Of a stretch of DNA of 64,000 bases, positions 52,501-62,842 are shown piece by piece (position 1 is the first letter of the stretch; every line of letters begins with the position of its first letter). The stretch spans positions 11,695,381 through 11,759,380 of the forward strand of contig NC_049979.1 in the NCBI RefSeq assembly GCF_000003815.2, in the 5' to 3' direction. This stretch comes from Branchiostoma floridae. Lineage: Eukaryota > Chordata > Leptocardii > Amphioxiformes > Branchiostomatidae. The notes under the pieces are model-generated. The model saw only the letters and a list, made by a program, of their open reading frames with translations. It was not told where the DNA came from and made no database searches. The translations under genes were made by a program, and so were the position numbers.

Positions 52501-54331
52501 TTTATGCAGTGTATGTTCTTGAAGTCAAATGTTGTCGTTTTCTTGCACCATCACAATACAAAATGTAAAGCAAGAACTGATTATGACCACAAATGTACCT
52601 TACATATTCTTCTACCATAATATATGTAATATCATTCTTTGAGGACTTACAGTTGCAATCATTTTGTTACATAGACATTTATTTTTCAGTTATCTTCAGC
52701 CAAGGGAACCAGCAAAGCCAGGTGTTCTCCCTACTACTGGAGATCTGGGCCTGTGAGCTGCCCCTCCCGCCCCCCTTCCAGAATCTTCTGGCTCCTAAAA
52801 ACGTATTGTTGTTACAGCAGAGATCACCAAACATGCAGGTACGGCAGCTTGTTTTTTCTTTTCATCATTTGGATTGTTTGGATTTGACTGTAGAACCAGT
52901 CAGTATTCCGTTGAGGAGGGTGAAGGACAGTTATCAAACCGTGGTCAGGTTTTACAATATGGTCATTCTTACATTTCCAAACGATAAAAACAGCCCATCA
53001 TATTGACCAACTAGAATTTTTTTTAGGTACAACAATTGCAGTGTATTGACCTGTAAGAAGTTGTAACTTATCAAAGTTGTTCCAAGTTGTAACCTATAGT
53101 CCATTTCTTCAGGCCAGCTGGACAGGAATGGTTCAGATCCTCCACATGATTGTTGAGAAAAGATTAGTATCAGTACACAGCGTGGACAGCTGGTGGACAT
53201 TGCTGCTACAGAACCAGTCACTGCAGGTAAGGCTGTCTTACAGCTTACAGGACAGGACCCATTACTTGAAAGTGTAAGATCTGTGTTGGTAGAGGACATT
53301 CTGGAAAAGTTGAACTGTACCTTCTATCACAAAAATTGCAGACTTAGTGAGAACCCTGGACACAGAGCCAGACTTTTTTGCCATTGGGATTTAAGCAGCC
53401 ATCTATATAAGACTTTCAGGAAAAGTTGAATTGTAATTTCCAACACAAAAATTGGACTTACTTAGAGATAGTGTACGCCATAGACTTCATGCAACTTATG
53501 AAATATGATCTGCTGCTCACTGAGTCACATCTTACGCTATCTACGTAACGTGATGTCACAGAAGCAGTGGATTGTTCTCTTGTTGTCAAAAAATGGAGCT
53601 GTTCCAAAACTTGGGTAAATCCAATTTCATGTTGGAAATTACAGTTTAACTTTTCCAGGACAGGGAACCTGTCTATGCTTCAACAGTCGGGTTTCAGCTT
53701 GTATTCTGCTTATTGTTCATCAAGACTCGGGCTGACTTTTAATTCAAAATAAAACAGAGAGCTGGCTTGAGTGGATGGGAAATCCCTGTAATTTGTTGTT
53801 AACCTACCTGTTTGGAAACTTGACTGAGGCATTATAGGGATTGTAAGGAGCAGCATTGTGAGGTTTGCATATTAAGATGTGTCAGTAAATTTTCATTGAT
53901 AATTTTGAGTTGAAAAGACCGATGGAAGCAGTGCTGGGGAAACTCCTTAACCATTGTGAAGATAAACCTGTTAGATAATATTACATTGCAGGGATACAGG
54001 AGACATATTGCAGCTGCCGCCTGCGACTCCATGTTGGGCTGCCTGTCTATCCACAAACCTAATCCAGCAGGTGAGACTACAAGAATTTAACAACTTTTCA
54101 GATTCCTTCCAACAGAAATTTCACAAAGCTCTCAATTGTTTGTTTTGACATTAATTTACTTCCTTGTTAATGCGAATTGTGAATGAATTTTCTTCATCAG
54201 AAGAAGAAGAGGATGGGACCTTTGCAGAACTAGCAGAGCTGATTCTGGAGAACAGTGGTGATGACAAAGCCATGGTGGATAAAGTGCAGCAGTGCATCGA
54301 TCTACTCGTAGGAGCTTCAGACCATTCCTGA
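37502..54331 (+). CDS. CDAN1: Codanin-1 (CDAN1)
   Basis: Codanin-1 binds the histone chaperone ASF1 and controls its availability; human mutations cause congenital dyserythropoietic anaemia I. I read 32 exons, total 4002 bp, 1333 aa (human about 1227). They are 37502-37597, 38921-39609, 39756-39968, 40202-40425, 40811-40912, 41284-41365, 41851-41971, 42351-42463, 42809-42898, 43042-43117, 43353-43447, 43686-43793, 44443-44494, 44731-44784, 44932-45075, 46229-46395, 46692-46770, 47178-47270, 47572-47626, 48266-48390, 48795-48998, 49963-50054, 50287-50350, 50681-50759, 50954-51096, 51374-51416, 51963-52024, 52207-52270, 52690-52838, 53113-53226, 53992-54070 and 54201-54331. Matching blocks: [35 protein letters not shown]1-binding B-domain RRITPTPV (39772-39795), [71 protein letters not shown]. 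The 51096 donor is GC. Confidence 0.95.
38172..38831. mobile_element. Foldback element with ~200-bp inverted repeats in CDAN1 intron 1
   Basis: The left arm has repeated actcgccccaa motifs, then gttacggggaccgggaatac and aggatagcccttgcttttat. The right arm is the inverse (ataaaagcaagggctatcct … ggggcgagttagtcttgggg). The arms extend inward through tatatgctaacaaaac. The GC-rich middle (38360-38650) holds cggcccgggggtgt and gggcgggcgggccg. No transposase, target duplication not clear. Confidence 0.8.
43965..44062. repeat. Dispersed repeat, copy 2 (pairs with 15192-15310)
   Basis: Shares caaatagcaa, caactggatatgatttgg and cagtgacactgaagagatct with the CEP170-intron copy. CDAN1 intron. Confidence 0.7.
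44185..44300. repeat. 58-bp direct repeat, two copies
   Basis: gtctggagcgagctgccatt … ggtgacctcaatacgac occurs at 44185 and 44243 with almost no differences, inside the CDAN1 intron 43794-44442. Confidence 0.85.
45076..46228 (+). other. Large CDAN1 intron with repeat-like sequence
   Basis: 1.15 kb with no exon seen. It contains two nearby gggcaagtga / gcccgatcag motifs in inverted orientation (about 45318-45378), which look like a decayed inverted-repeat element, and AT-rich sequence at 45600-45960. Confidence 0.4.
48505..48684. mobile_element. MITE, CAGTCAAAC family (copy B)
   Basis: Begins tacagtcaaaactgcccc and ends gactgta. The interior has gaccactcagg and agtggtcac, as in the other copies. 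CDAN1 intron. Confidence 0.55.
49169..49702. mobile_element. Harbinger-like MITE with TTA target duplication
   Basis: Terminal inverted repeats GGCCACAGCAAGTAAATT and tatggatgacatc (left) and the exact or near-exact inverse at the right end, flanked by TTA at 49166-49168 and 49703-49705. A 3-bp TTA duplication and GG…CC ends are traits of PIF/Harbinger elements. 534 bp, no transposase. Confidence 0.75.
51577..51754. mobile_element. MITE, CAGTCAAACCTG family (copy C, TA duplication)
   Basis: Starts CAGTCAAACCTGTCTATAAC and ends with the inverse of CAGTCAAACCTGTATTAGGG, flanked by TA on each side. The interior repeats ggccactatagacaggtggc-type units. 178 bp, CDAN1 intron. TA duplication suggests a Tc1/mariner-mobilised MITE (inference). 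Confidence 0.75.
53412..53661. mobile_element. Inverted-repeat element in CDAN1 intron
   Basis: Left ttcaggaaaagttgaattgt and aatttccaacacaaaaattgg; right is their inverse (ccaatttcatgttggaaatt … aacttttccagg). A third, direct partial copy is at 53304-53350. Confidence 0.6.
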
Positions 54332-55812
54332 CCCTTAATTACAAAAATGGGATGGCAAACGGTCCTTCTCTTTCAAACAATGTGCAATGACTTGCAATCT
54401 CTGTAGACTAGTGGTAAATTATACAGAATAATATCTGATAATCCAATGGTTATAAGGACCTGCATTTCTCTGTACCTTCCTTCCTTACACTTCATCGGAA
54501 ATACTCAATGGTCCTGATAAGTTAGCTAAGTATACTGGAGCTTCCATGACATAGATAGTATATCTTAGGAATACTTCACAATATGCGTAATGTTGAAAAG
54601 AAATTTAGATCTTCCAACAACCCAGCGAGCCTAGGTGCTATCCTCCATAGTAACTGGTGGCTCAATCACTTCACTTGCTAATCACAGATAGCAAGCAAGG
54701 AGATTGAGCAAGTGGTTACTATGAAGGATGGTACCCAGGCTACAACGCAATCAAAGTTTACACTGCCTATTAAGTAGCTAAAATGTGCATTAAGTTTTTG
54801 GAACTGAAGATAATGTGCAGATTTCTATCATATTGTAACTGTAACTAAACTCTGAATGGACATGTCAGAAGCTTGTCATAGGTCTGCCACTAAAAGTAGG
54901 TAGGAATTGCTCATCAGAGAAAAGCAACATACACAGCTTTCCCCAGACACAAGTCTGAGCAACTGTTCCCACATGATGAAAACAAAGAGCTGTTAAACAG
55001 AAAAATAAGAAGTTGTTATTGTCTGCCTTGTAACAGAAATATATATTTAACTCTATAGTCTAATGACAAAATTTTTATATCTAATAAAAAAAAATGAAGA
55101 CTATTGACCTGTGGTTCTTTTGAATGGAATGTGTTCTTTCTTTTGAAGTGTAACATGTAATGGTGTACTTTACAATTATTATGCAAAAAGACTAAGATTA
55201 ATTCCACAAGGGAGCAAGACCAATATCAGTAGGTATCATTTAGTGTTTCACAAAACAGATGAAACGTTATATGCTTTATTGGTACAAAGACATGGAAAGG
55301 TTGAAATTACAACCTCTCTTCCTCAAGTGGCTCCCAATTTAATTTCTATATTTTATCAACATCAAATACCACTCTTACAGCACAGTCACATCCATCATAT
55401 GATTTTTCAACTCTAGGAGTTGCAACTTTCTTTCATTAACAGGTAAATGTTCTGACAATTTTTTTATGCCTCCAATTGGCCTCAGTAAACTGTGATATAT
55501 GATAAGTGTGGGCCTACCATTACAGTGCTTCTTAAATATTTTATAAACGTGTAGGTAACATTTTCATTTTGTGATTGAGCAGTCATGCAAACATATGTTC
55601 CCTGTCAGTGCCAGTGTCAAAACAAAATCTATTTCACTAAAGGTATTTAATCATATCCATACCAGAAGTATACATGTAGCTATTCCAGAAGAACGTTTGT
55701 GTGTCGAGGGCGGGCTTCGTCAACACAAGCACGGTAAACACAACCCTGTCATAATGAGGATCATAATGATTATATTACAGTCACCTATATATATTATATT
55801 CCTTCTGAAGAT
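54332..55812. other. Tail-to-tail region, CDAN1 and TRAPPC4 3' UTRs
   Basis: No gene seen. aataaa at 55083-55088 is a possible CDAN1 poly(A) signal, and tttatt at 55275-55280 (minus AATAAA) a possible TRAPPC4 signal. Confidence 0.45.
54626..54744. mobile_element. Hairpin MITE, 'ggctcaatc' family copy 2
   Basis: Left agcctaggtgctatcctcca and actggtggctcaatc; right is the imperfect inverse (gattgagcaagtggt … ggatggtacccaggct). Short loop. Related to the element at 15312. Confidence 0.65.
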
Positions 55813-56978
55813 CTAAACTCCTGAATAGACCCCTGATTTTTCCGCCTGCTCTAAGACTGCCTGAAGACTTGTATCAAACAGTTCACATCGGATAGGCATG
55901 TCCAGGGCATAGAAGGAGTTCTTCAGGGCGTAGTCTGCGTACAGCTCATGCAGCCTGTGTAGGATGGCTTCCACTCCACCTTGCCGGGGGTCTGTCAGGA
56001 CAATGAACTTTATACCTGAGGGAAAATACAATGTTTGATAACAAGTCGGGCACATTTGTACACTGAACACTTGTGAAGGTAGGAAACCGTGTATTTGCAG
56101 TACCTGGAAAATGTGTACCCCAATAATGCACATAATATACACATGTAAGTCAAATGCAGATAACGAAATCCTTTGCATATCCTCAACCCCCGCCCCCCAT
56201 AGATTCTGTATCTGTATCTACATACTAAGCCTGTGTAACAACAACCCTTTGGGGTAACACACCAACTTTGCAAGCACTTGGCAGGGCAGCACCTGGCTAT
56301 AATACATTAAACCTTTGAATATCTAGTGGTAAATGTTTTTGTAAAGCCATCTTATAAGGATGCTCCTACAGTTCTTTTCACCAGTTTTATATACTGGGGT
56401 AAGGCAAAAAATAAGTTTTTGACCACCTCAATTCTGGGTTAATAACTGAAGGCATGACTTGAATACCAGTACGAGATTCTTTCAAGAAAACCAACTGGAC
56501 CTGTGAAGCTGCATGTACCTGTTTGTGTCTGGAAGCAGTGTAGCTTGAAGGCATCCGTCTCCAGTACCTCTATTCCTGACGAGTGTGGCTCAGGCGACAG
56601 CTGCGAGCCGATGGCAAACAGCGAATGGAACATGCTAGCCAGCATGATTCGCTCATTGCTGGAGAGCTTGGGTCTACCGAACTTGATGGAAATGGGATAG
56701 TTGCTGGGATCGTTTAGGACGTCCATCACGTTTCTCTCATTATCAGCTCCCAATTTTGTCCCCGACACGTCCTCTCCATTGATGGCCAACAGCGTGTGTC
56801 CCACACGGATGCCGTCCCGCTGACCAAATATGACGAGGAGACGCTCGTCCTGCAGCTTCAGCGTGAGTTCCAGCGGGAACCCGAAAGTCTTCTCCACCTC
56901 CGGGCGTGAGGAGGAGTGGTCGTTGTGGTAGATCAGACTCCCCGCCTTGTTAACCACAAACACACTGTAGATCACCAT
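55813..56978 (-). CDS. TRAPPC4: Trafficking protein particle complex subunit 4
   Basis: TRAPPC4 (synbindin) is a core subunit of the TRAPP complexes that activate Rab1 for ER-Golgi traffic. Two exons: 56978-56519 and 56015-55813, joined in phase 1, 220 aa (human 219). It begins [20 protein letters not shown], then carries the PDZ-like insert ([20 protein letters not shown]) and the longin-fold core: [31 protein letters not shown], then in exon 2 [13 protein letters not shown] and [12 protein letters not shown]. Every block is collinear with human TRAPPC4. A 5' non-coding exon is likely, with a donor ctgag|gtaagc at about 57559 and an acceptor (catcacag) at about 57018. Divergent from PIGF. 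Confidence 0.96.
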
Positions 56979-57963
56979 GGCTGAGGTGAGGCTGAAGGGA
57001 CTGGCTCAGATGGGTGCCTGTGATGGAACAACATTCATTTAGAAAAAGGGTCAAGGTTATTGACAGGATTTATCAAGAATTTGGGGCACTATTGACAAAC
57101 TGTTCCTGTCAATAAGAATTTTTTGGCATGCAAGGCTTATGGGTCGATCGCTCTGCACTGAGCTTTTGCATTGATTCCTTGATTGGATCATTTAACGTTT
57201 GATATTCCTGTGAATCAGTGTGATTCCAGTCGATAAAACAGTTTTTTTAACATCCTGTAAATAGCCACTTAACTCATTAACAAGTGAAGAAGGTTATAGG
57301 CTCACTATAAGTGACTACGAAAAGCAACACCTTTATTGCCTCTAGATTACTTAGAAATCCTGTAGTTGTAGGCCATACATGCTTGGTAGCTGTGATGACT
57401 GTTGTATGGCTTCTCTTGATTGCATTTGCAGTCATAATATCAACCCTTGAATCTGTACGACTGCAAACAAGAGTGCACGAGTGATCACCCCTGAATAATA
57501 GAGTGAAAAACAATGATGTCACAAAATTTTCATTCAATAAAAAAACATTAAGGCTTACCTCAGGTAACAGATGCTCTGTGTTATCGTGCAATCCGCTGTT
57601 TTTGATACCCGCAAACAGGAGGGGAGGGGCGAGGAGACCGAAAGAAGAAAGGCAGGGAGATAGCATCACTACTCAAAGGTTGAAGACTGAAAAAAGAGAA
57701 TTTGACGGGCCAAATAGTACAATCTTCATTCATAATGACATCTAATAAATATTTTTTTTATTTTTTATTAAAGAGTTGTGTCTATATATATGAGAGAATG
57801 AGAAATTAATCTTAACACGTTACTCTATTTTTGCGTTTTGGTTTGTGAAAGGTGAAAGGTCATCAAAATGGCAGCATTTGGCTGAAAATTTCGTGTTTTG
57901 CACCTTTTCACCTTGATTTCCTTGATTTTTGGATCAGATATCAGACAATAACAGCTGTTAGTA
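56979..57963. promoter_or_regulatory. Divergent promoter region, TRAPPC4 (-) / PIGF (+)
   Basis: 985 bp between start codons, including the inferred TRAPPC4 5' UTR intron (about 57018-57558). Transcription of both genes would then start in about 57560-57963. I see no clear TATA box; the segment near 57740-57800 is AT-rich. Confidence 0.4.
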
Positions 57964-60900
57964 ATGAGAATGAGAAACCTCGCTAATCTGTGTCTCTTAA
58001 GAGCGACTGCGTTGCTCTCGCTTTGGTTGCTGTCCACTCTAAGTTCGTGTAGCCTGTTGCAGAAGCCCACGGTGTTTCTCCGTTATTTCTGTGTGGCCTA
58101 TGGGGCGGTACAGTTACATGTGTCCGTTGACGTGCAGAAGAAGAACAATGCTACAAACGCAGGAGCTGTGTCAGGAAGGCCTGTGAAGGGATGGAAGGTT
58201 GGTGCAGGCTTGGTATTTTGGCTTTGATTTTAATATTCAATTTGAAACTTTTGAATTCATTATTTATTGCGGGGAATTAATTTCTCAGTAGAAGAGGTTT
58301 TAGTAGGTTTCACCGGTGTTTCAAGTTTGAAGTAGAAACAATTCTGCATCACAGTGACGTTAAGTACTGTAGCAATACGTCAATTCACCATTCCGAGTAC
58401 GCACATGCGCTGTGACTGTGGCAGGAAGTGTGGGTAATAATATACTAATATATGTATAAGGTTAATAAGGCAATGAGACATGACGTAAATCGAGACAATG
58501 TTGGGAGACTCGGGACAGAAACTGTACAATTCAGGGGCCTTCACCTTTCATCACCTCTCACATATTGCTTACAAAAAAACATCAAAAAAGAAGATTATTA
58601 TTTACGTAAATAAAAGAAGATTGAATCGCATGATAGTTACTATCTAACATTGCTATAATAATCGAAACATTTTTCTTATTCTACAGATTTCCTCCTTTGT
58701 GAAAGGGTTCCTGTTCTTCCTCTTGAGTATCCTGTCATTCCACGTCATCGCAGTGCTGTATGGGGCTCCTCTGCAAGAGTAGGCTCAGAGAAGATCTGAT
58801 CTTCATTATTCTTTCTTGGTTATCTGCAATGAATGATTCCTGCATGCTACCAAGCCTGAAAAATTATAGGTTTCTTGATTTTTTGCGTTTCGTCGCCCTC
58901 TGGCGACGAAACGCAATGTATTGGGTTTTACCTTCAGTGGTTGCTTCGATGGTGCTTGGTTTTGGTTCAACGAGACCGCATGCAACTGCTACAACTGCTA
59001 CAACGGAAATACCATTGCATTGTGGTTTCGGACTTCAATATCCTGGAAAATGGCCATATAACATCTATTCCACAAGATTGCACAAGAAAAAAAAAGATTT
59101 TATCAAGAAAGCGACCGAAAATCGACATAAATAATACTATGTAGTGAGGTTAAAGCATAATGTACACTCACATACAGTATATGTGACAACTTAGCTCAAT
59201 CGGTAAAATCCTATGCCTTCAGATCCGAAAGTACCTGGTTCGAAACCGAGAGCGGATATTTTTCTTTTTAAATATTGAAAATAATATATAAATATTCTAC
59301 TTATTTATTGATATTGTATTTTTATATATCATTTTTTATTACTTTAGTATTCATTTCATGTATGCAAGACCTTTGTCTTATGAACAGGACTTCATAGATT
59401 CCAAACCCGGCATTCGAATTTTTCTGTTCATGGTAATGGAAAATACCGTGCAGCGGCTCCTATGCGCGGTAAGATGATTCTCGCAAAACACTCGCCACTA
59501 AACTACTATTCATGATGTAAACAGAGGCTCTTGATGTTGTTTGCATGAAACTCCATCAAAAACAGCGATCCTTTCTTACAGTAGCAAATGCTCCATTGTT
59601 CAGTATCGACTACACTCACAGACAATACACGTAACAACTTAGCTCAATCGGTCAAGTCATAGGTCATCGGATCCGAAAGTTCCTGGTTCGAATCCGAGAG
59701 TGAATTTTTTTCTTTTTAAATATTGAAGATAATATATAAATATTCTATTTATTTATTTATTGATATTATATTTTTATATATCATTTTTTTATTATTTTAG
59801 TATTCATTTCATGTATGCAAGACCTTTGTCTTATGAACAGGACTTCATAGATTTCCAACCCGGCATTCGAATTTTTCTGNNNNNNNNNNNNNNNNNNNNN
59901 NNNNNNNNNNNNNNNNNNNNNNNNNNNNNNNNNNNNNNNNNNNNNNNNNNNNNNNNNNNNNNNNNNNNNNNNNNNNNNNCAGAGGCTCTTGATGTAGTTT
60001 GCATGAAACTCCATCAAAAACAGCGATCCTTTCTTACAGTAGCAAATGCTCCATTGTTCAGTATCGAATTCATTCAGAAGTTTTCAGACAACACGGATGT
60101 AGAAAGTCACACCGCTCGACACAAAAGTATGGAAATTTTCATGAATATTAGCAAAATTATCCAGGAAAACAAGGAAGAAATGTTGTAAATGCGGAAACCA
60201 GTATAATAGAGATGAGGTAGCTGTTAATTGGTTTGGATATTTGTTTGACATTTGGTAGTCAATTTAGATAGAATCTTGTCACAGTGCTGATGGTGCTTTT
60301 TCAAGTGTACATAAGTACCTGAGTATATTGATAGATTTTATAATGAACTTATTGTACATTTGAAATAAAGTTGTAAGCCAAGACCAGCTAATAAACAGTA
60401 CTCCTTTCCAAAATAACAATTTTTCTTATAGACGCAACAGCCCTTGAGTGACTTTTTCTAACAGATTTTACTTCAAGAAAAAGACAGTTCACACTCATAA
60501 ACGTAGACGAAACGCCAGCTTTTTTTAAAAGCACTTGTTTCTGCAGTGTCAAAACATTTTCTGTGAATTGTAGAGTGCAGGAGGGTATTGTCACATCTCC
60601 ATTTATACTTGTGATACTTATATCAACAGGTTTATCAACAGGACTGCAGCATTTTGTAACTAACGAGTAATGATTTTCACATTTGAATGTTCATATTTTT
60701 GTATTGCAGAGACACAGAAGAAACCTTCTCCTGGGCCCTGCTGATGGCCACCCTGACAGCCCTGCCCTGCTGGTGCATGCTGGGATCACGGCTGGAAACA
60801 TGGGTGGCTGTGGTGCTCAATAGGTAAACAAACATAGCTATAAATCTTCTGCTCCAACACCCCCTAATCCTAACAGTTGGCATGCAGGGCCAGCTAGCAT

Positions 60901-61663
60901 TACCCAGTTTCTTACCCTTCAATAAGCAGGTGATTCCTGCATGTAGAACTGCAGACCAACTTGTTAAACTTGTACTGATGTCCATCTCTCATGATAGCTG
61001 TGTAGCTATTGTGGTAACTTTTATGATGGTATTTTTCCCACTGACTCAAACACTAAGAATCTTGTCTGCATCGGCTACCTGTGTACAGTAACCATTTTGA
61101 TCAAGTTCCTTGAGTGGTCACTAAAGACAAGTTGGGGTAATATGTATGTACTGGTGAGCTTTGGATAACCTGACAATGTGTTTTTGTTGACATGATGTTA
61201 GGCGAACATCAGTTCAATATCTCAACATGTGTTTTACATTTCCCCTCCCAGACCTGAATCTGAGATTGAGAGTTTCCTGCAGACAACAGTGTTGTGCACG
61301 GTGGTCGGTGCCTGGCTGGGAGCTTTCCCCATCCCTTTAGACTGGGACAGGCCATGGCAGGTAACACTAACAGGGATTTAGACATGTTTAAAGACAACAC
61401 TCCACCAGTCTCACAACAACATATTCAGACTCTTATCTCTAAACATAGCATCTCCTAAAATACTACTTTGAACTTGTATTTGGCACACTGTGTAATGCTA
61501 TCAGAAATACCATACAAAAATTGAATGTGCTTTTCTGTTGCCATCACAGGTCTGGCCCATTCCCTGCTCTGTTGGCGCTCTCCTTGGCCACACTGGAGGA
61601 CTTGTGCTCTCAGCTATACAGGCAAAGAGACACAGACTGGACACAACAAGAAAAATGGTGTGA
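57964..61663 (+). CDS. PIGF: GPI-anchor biosynthesis protein PIGF
   Basis: PIGF is an ER multi-pass protein that stabilises the ethanolamine-phosphate transferases PIGO and PIGG in late GPI-anchor synthesis. Exons: 57964-58197, 58687-58778, 60710-60823, 61252-61360, 61550-61663 (TGA); 663 bp, 220 aa (human 219). The N-terminus has two hydrophobic segments ([29 protein letters not shown]). Then [66 protein letters not shown] and [19 protein letters not shown] match human PIGF exon by exon. Poly(A) signal AATAAA at 62137-62142. Intron 2 carries the tandem repeat and the assembly gap. Confidence 0.95.
58884..58913. repeat. Perfect 13-bp-stem hairpin
   Basis: gcgtttcgtcgcc, a 4-base ctct loop, ggcgacgaaacgc, in PIGF intron 2. 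Could be a transposon remnant or a structured RNA stem. Nothing else supports a function. Confidence 0.6.
59162..60067 (+). repeat. Tandem duplication (~450-bp unit) with tRNA-like segment and N gap
   Basis: Unit 1 starts at 59162 and unit 2 at 59611 (both tacactcaca). Each carries a segment with box-A-like tagctcaatcggt and box-B-like ggttcgaa(a/t)cc (59191-59262 and 59640-59705), an AT-rich stretch, cttatgaacaggacttcata, and cagaggctcttgatg. The 100-N gap (59880-59979) falls where unit 1 has 59423-59521, so the missing bases are probably near 95-100. The tRNA-like part cannot pair an acceptor stem, so it is tRNA-derived rather than a tRNA. Confidence 0.8.
59880..59979. other. Assembly gap (100 N)
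   Basis: Exactly 100 N in the second copy of the tandem repeat. Any frame reported across it is meaningless. Confidence 1.
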
Positions 61664-62842
61664 TGGGGACAAGTTAATAACAAAGTTATGCTGTCACCAA
61701 GCTCATCTAATCATGCTCAGCCAAGTGTCCTATCACCAGTGTATATTACCTTACTTTACTCAAGTATGTATGAACTATGAACAGTAAAGGACAAGAGTAC
61801 TACCACACCCTCGGTGTTGCTGATGTCACTGATATATTCCAGGGTTTAGGATCTAGAAACAACATGACCTAGATATGTGGTATGTTTTCATCTGTAGTGA
61901 CTGGGTACTAAACCATCTGTGAGAAGTAAGTATATGTATAAGCAACACATATAGGAACGGTGTCACAGAAAACTACACGTGTTTCCAATGACATCTTGTT
62001 GTTTTCAAGCTTAATTTTATTTAGTTGTTTTCATGTAGCAACCTTGTCAGTGTTGTTATTACTGTACATAAGTCACAATATGTTAAATCAGTGGTCTGTA
62101 TATAGTACTTCAGGTCCAATGTCCTTTATGTAATGCAATAAATACCTGTAGAAGTGTTACACGCTTTTACATTACTCCTACTGTAGCCAGCTGACACTGC
62201 AACAGTAAGCCCCATCCACTGCACACTTGTACAACCAAAATCTCCCAACAAAATACTTCAAATCAAATTCTAGAAAAATAAGTTAGGCTGCTTGTTACAT
62301 TTTCCAAAATGTTGCATTTTATACTATTACGTTATCTATTATAAATAATTGGTCTGTAGTTGTCAATATTCAGCAACATGTATCTTTCCTTCTCAAAATA
62401 AAGGAAACAATGTTTTTGTACTCGTGTCAGCACATATATCATTTTTTAAGTGCAACTCTATTTCTAGCCTAACTTGCAGTCCATGCACTGTATAAGATAC
62501 ATGTATGACACAGAACTCGATATAGCAGCAGCAGCAAAAGAAATTCATACACCAGTGTCTGTCACATACAAATGTACAATGCAAGCCAACTTAGAATTAA
62601 TACAACTTACAAATCATATGATACATGATTGTTCAAATGTATAGCAGAATGATTTTCATGGTAAAATATAAATTTTTGCAATAAATTATCAGTACATGCA
62701 CAAAGGATACATGTCAAAAGAAATACATTTAGATTTCATGACATCATCTTACATTTACCAGCCACTGTGTTATATAATTTTGGTTACCCCTACTGTTTAC
62801 ACAAAGTGCTGTCACTAAAGTATAATATAAGTTGTGAGCTTG
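61664..62842. other. Tail-to-tail region after PIGF
   Basis: PIGF 3' UTR to about 62160, then AT-rich sequence that may be the 3' UTR of the minus-strand gene. No gene seen. Confidence 0.45.

Noticed and set aside
52593-53006. 137-codon plus frame as an independent gene
   Set aside because: It is CDAN1 exon 52690-52838 read through into its introns.
59183-59262. tRNA gene
   Set aside because: Box A and box B are present but no acceptor stem pairs, and the same segment is repeated with its flanks at 59632. It is better explained as tRNA-derived repeat.
59760-60188. 142-codon frame across the N gap
   Set aside because: It includes the unknown bases of the gap. The remainder is repeat sequence duplicated at 59523.
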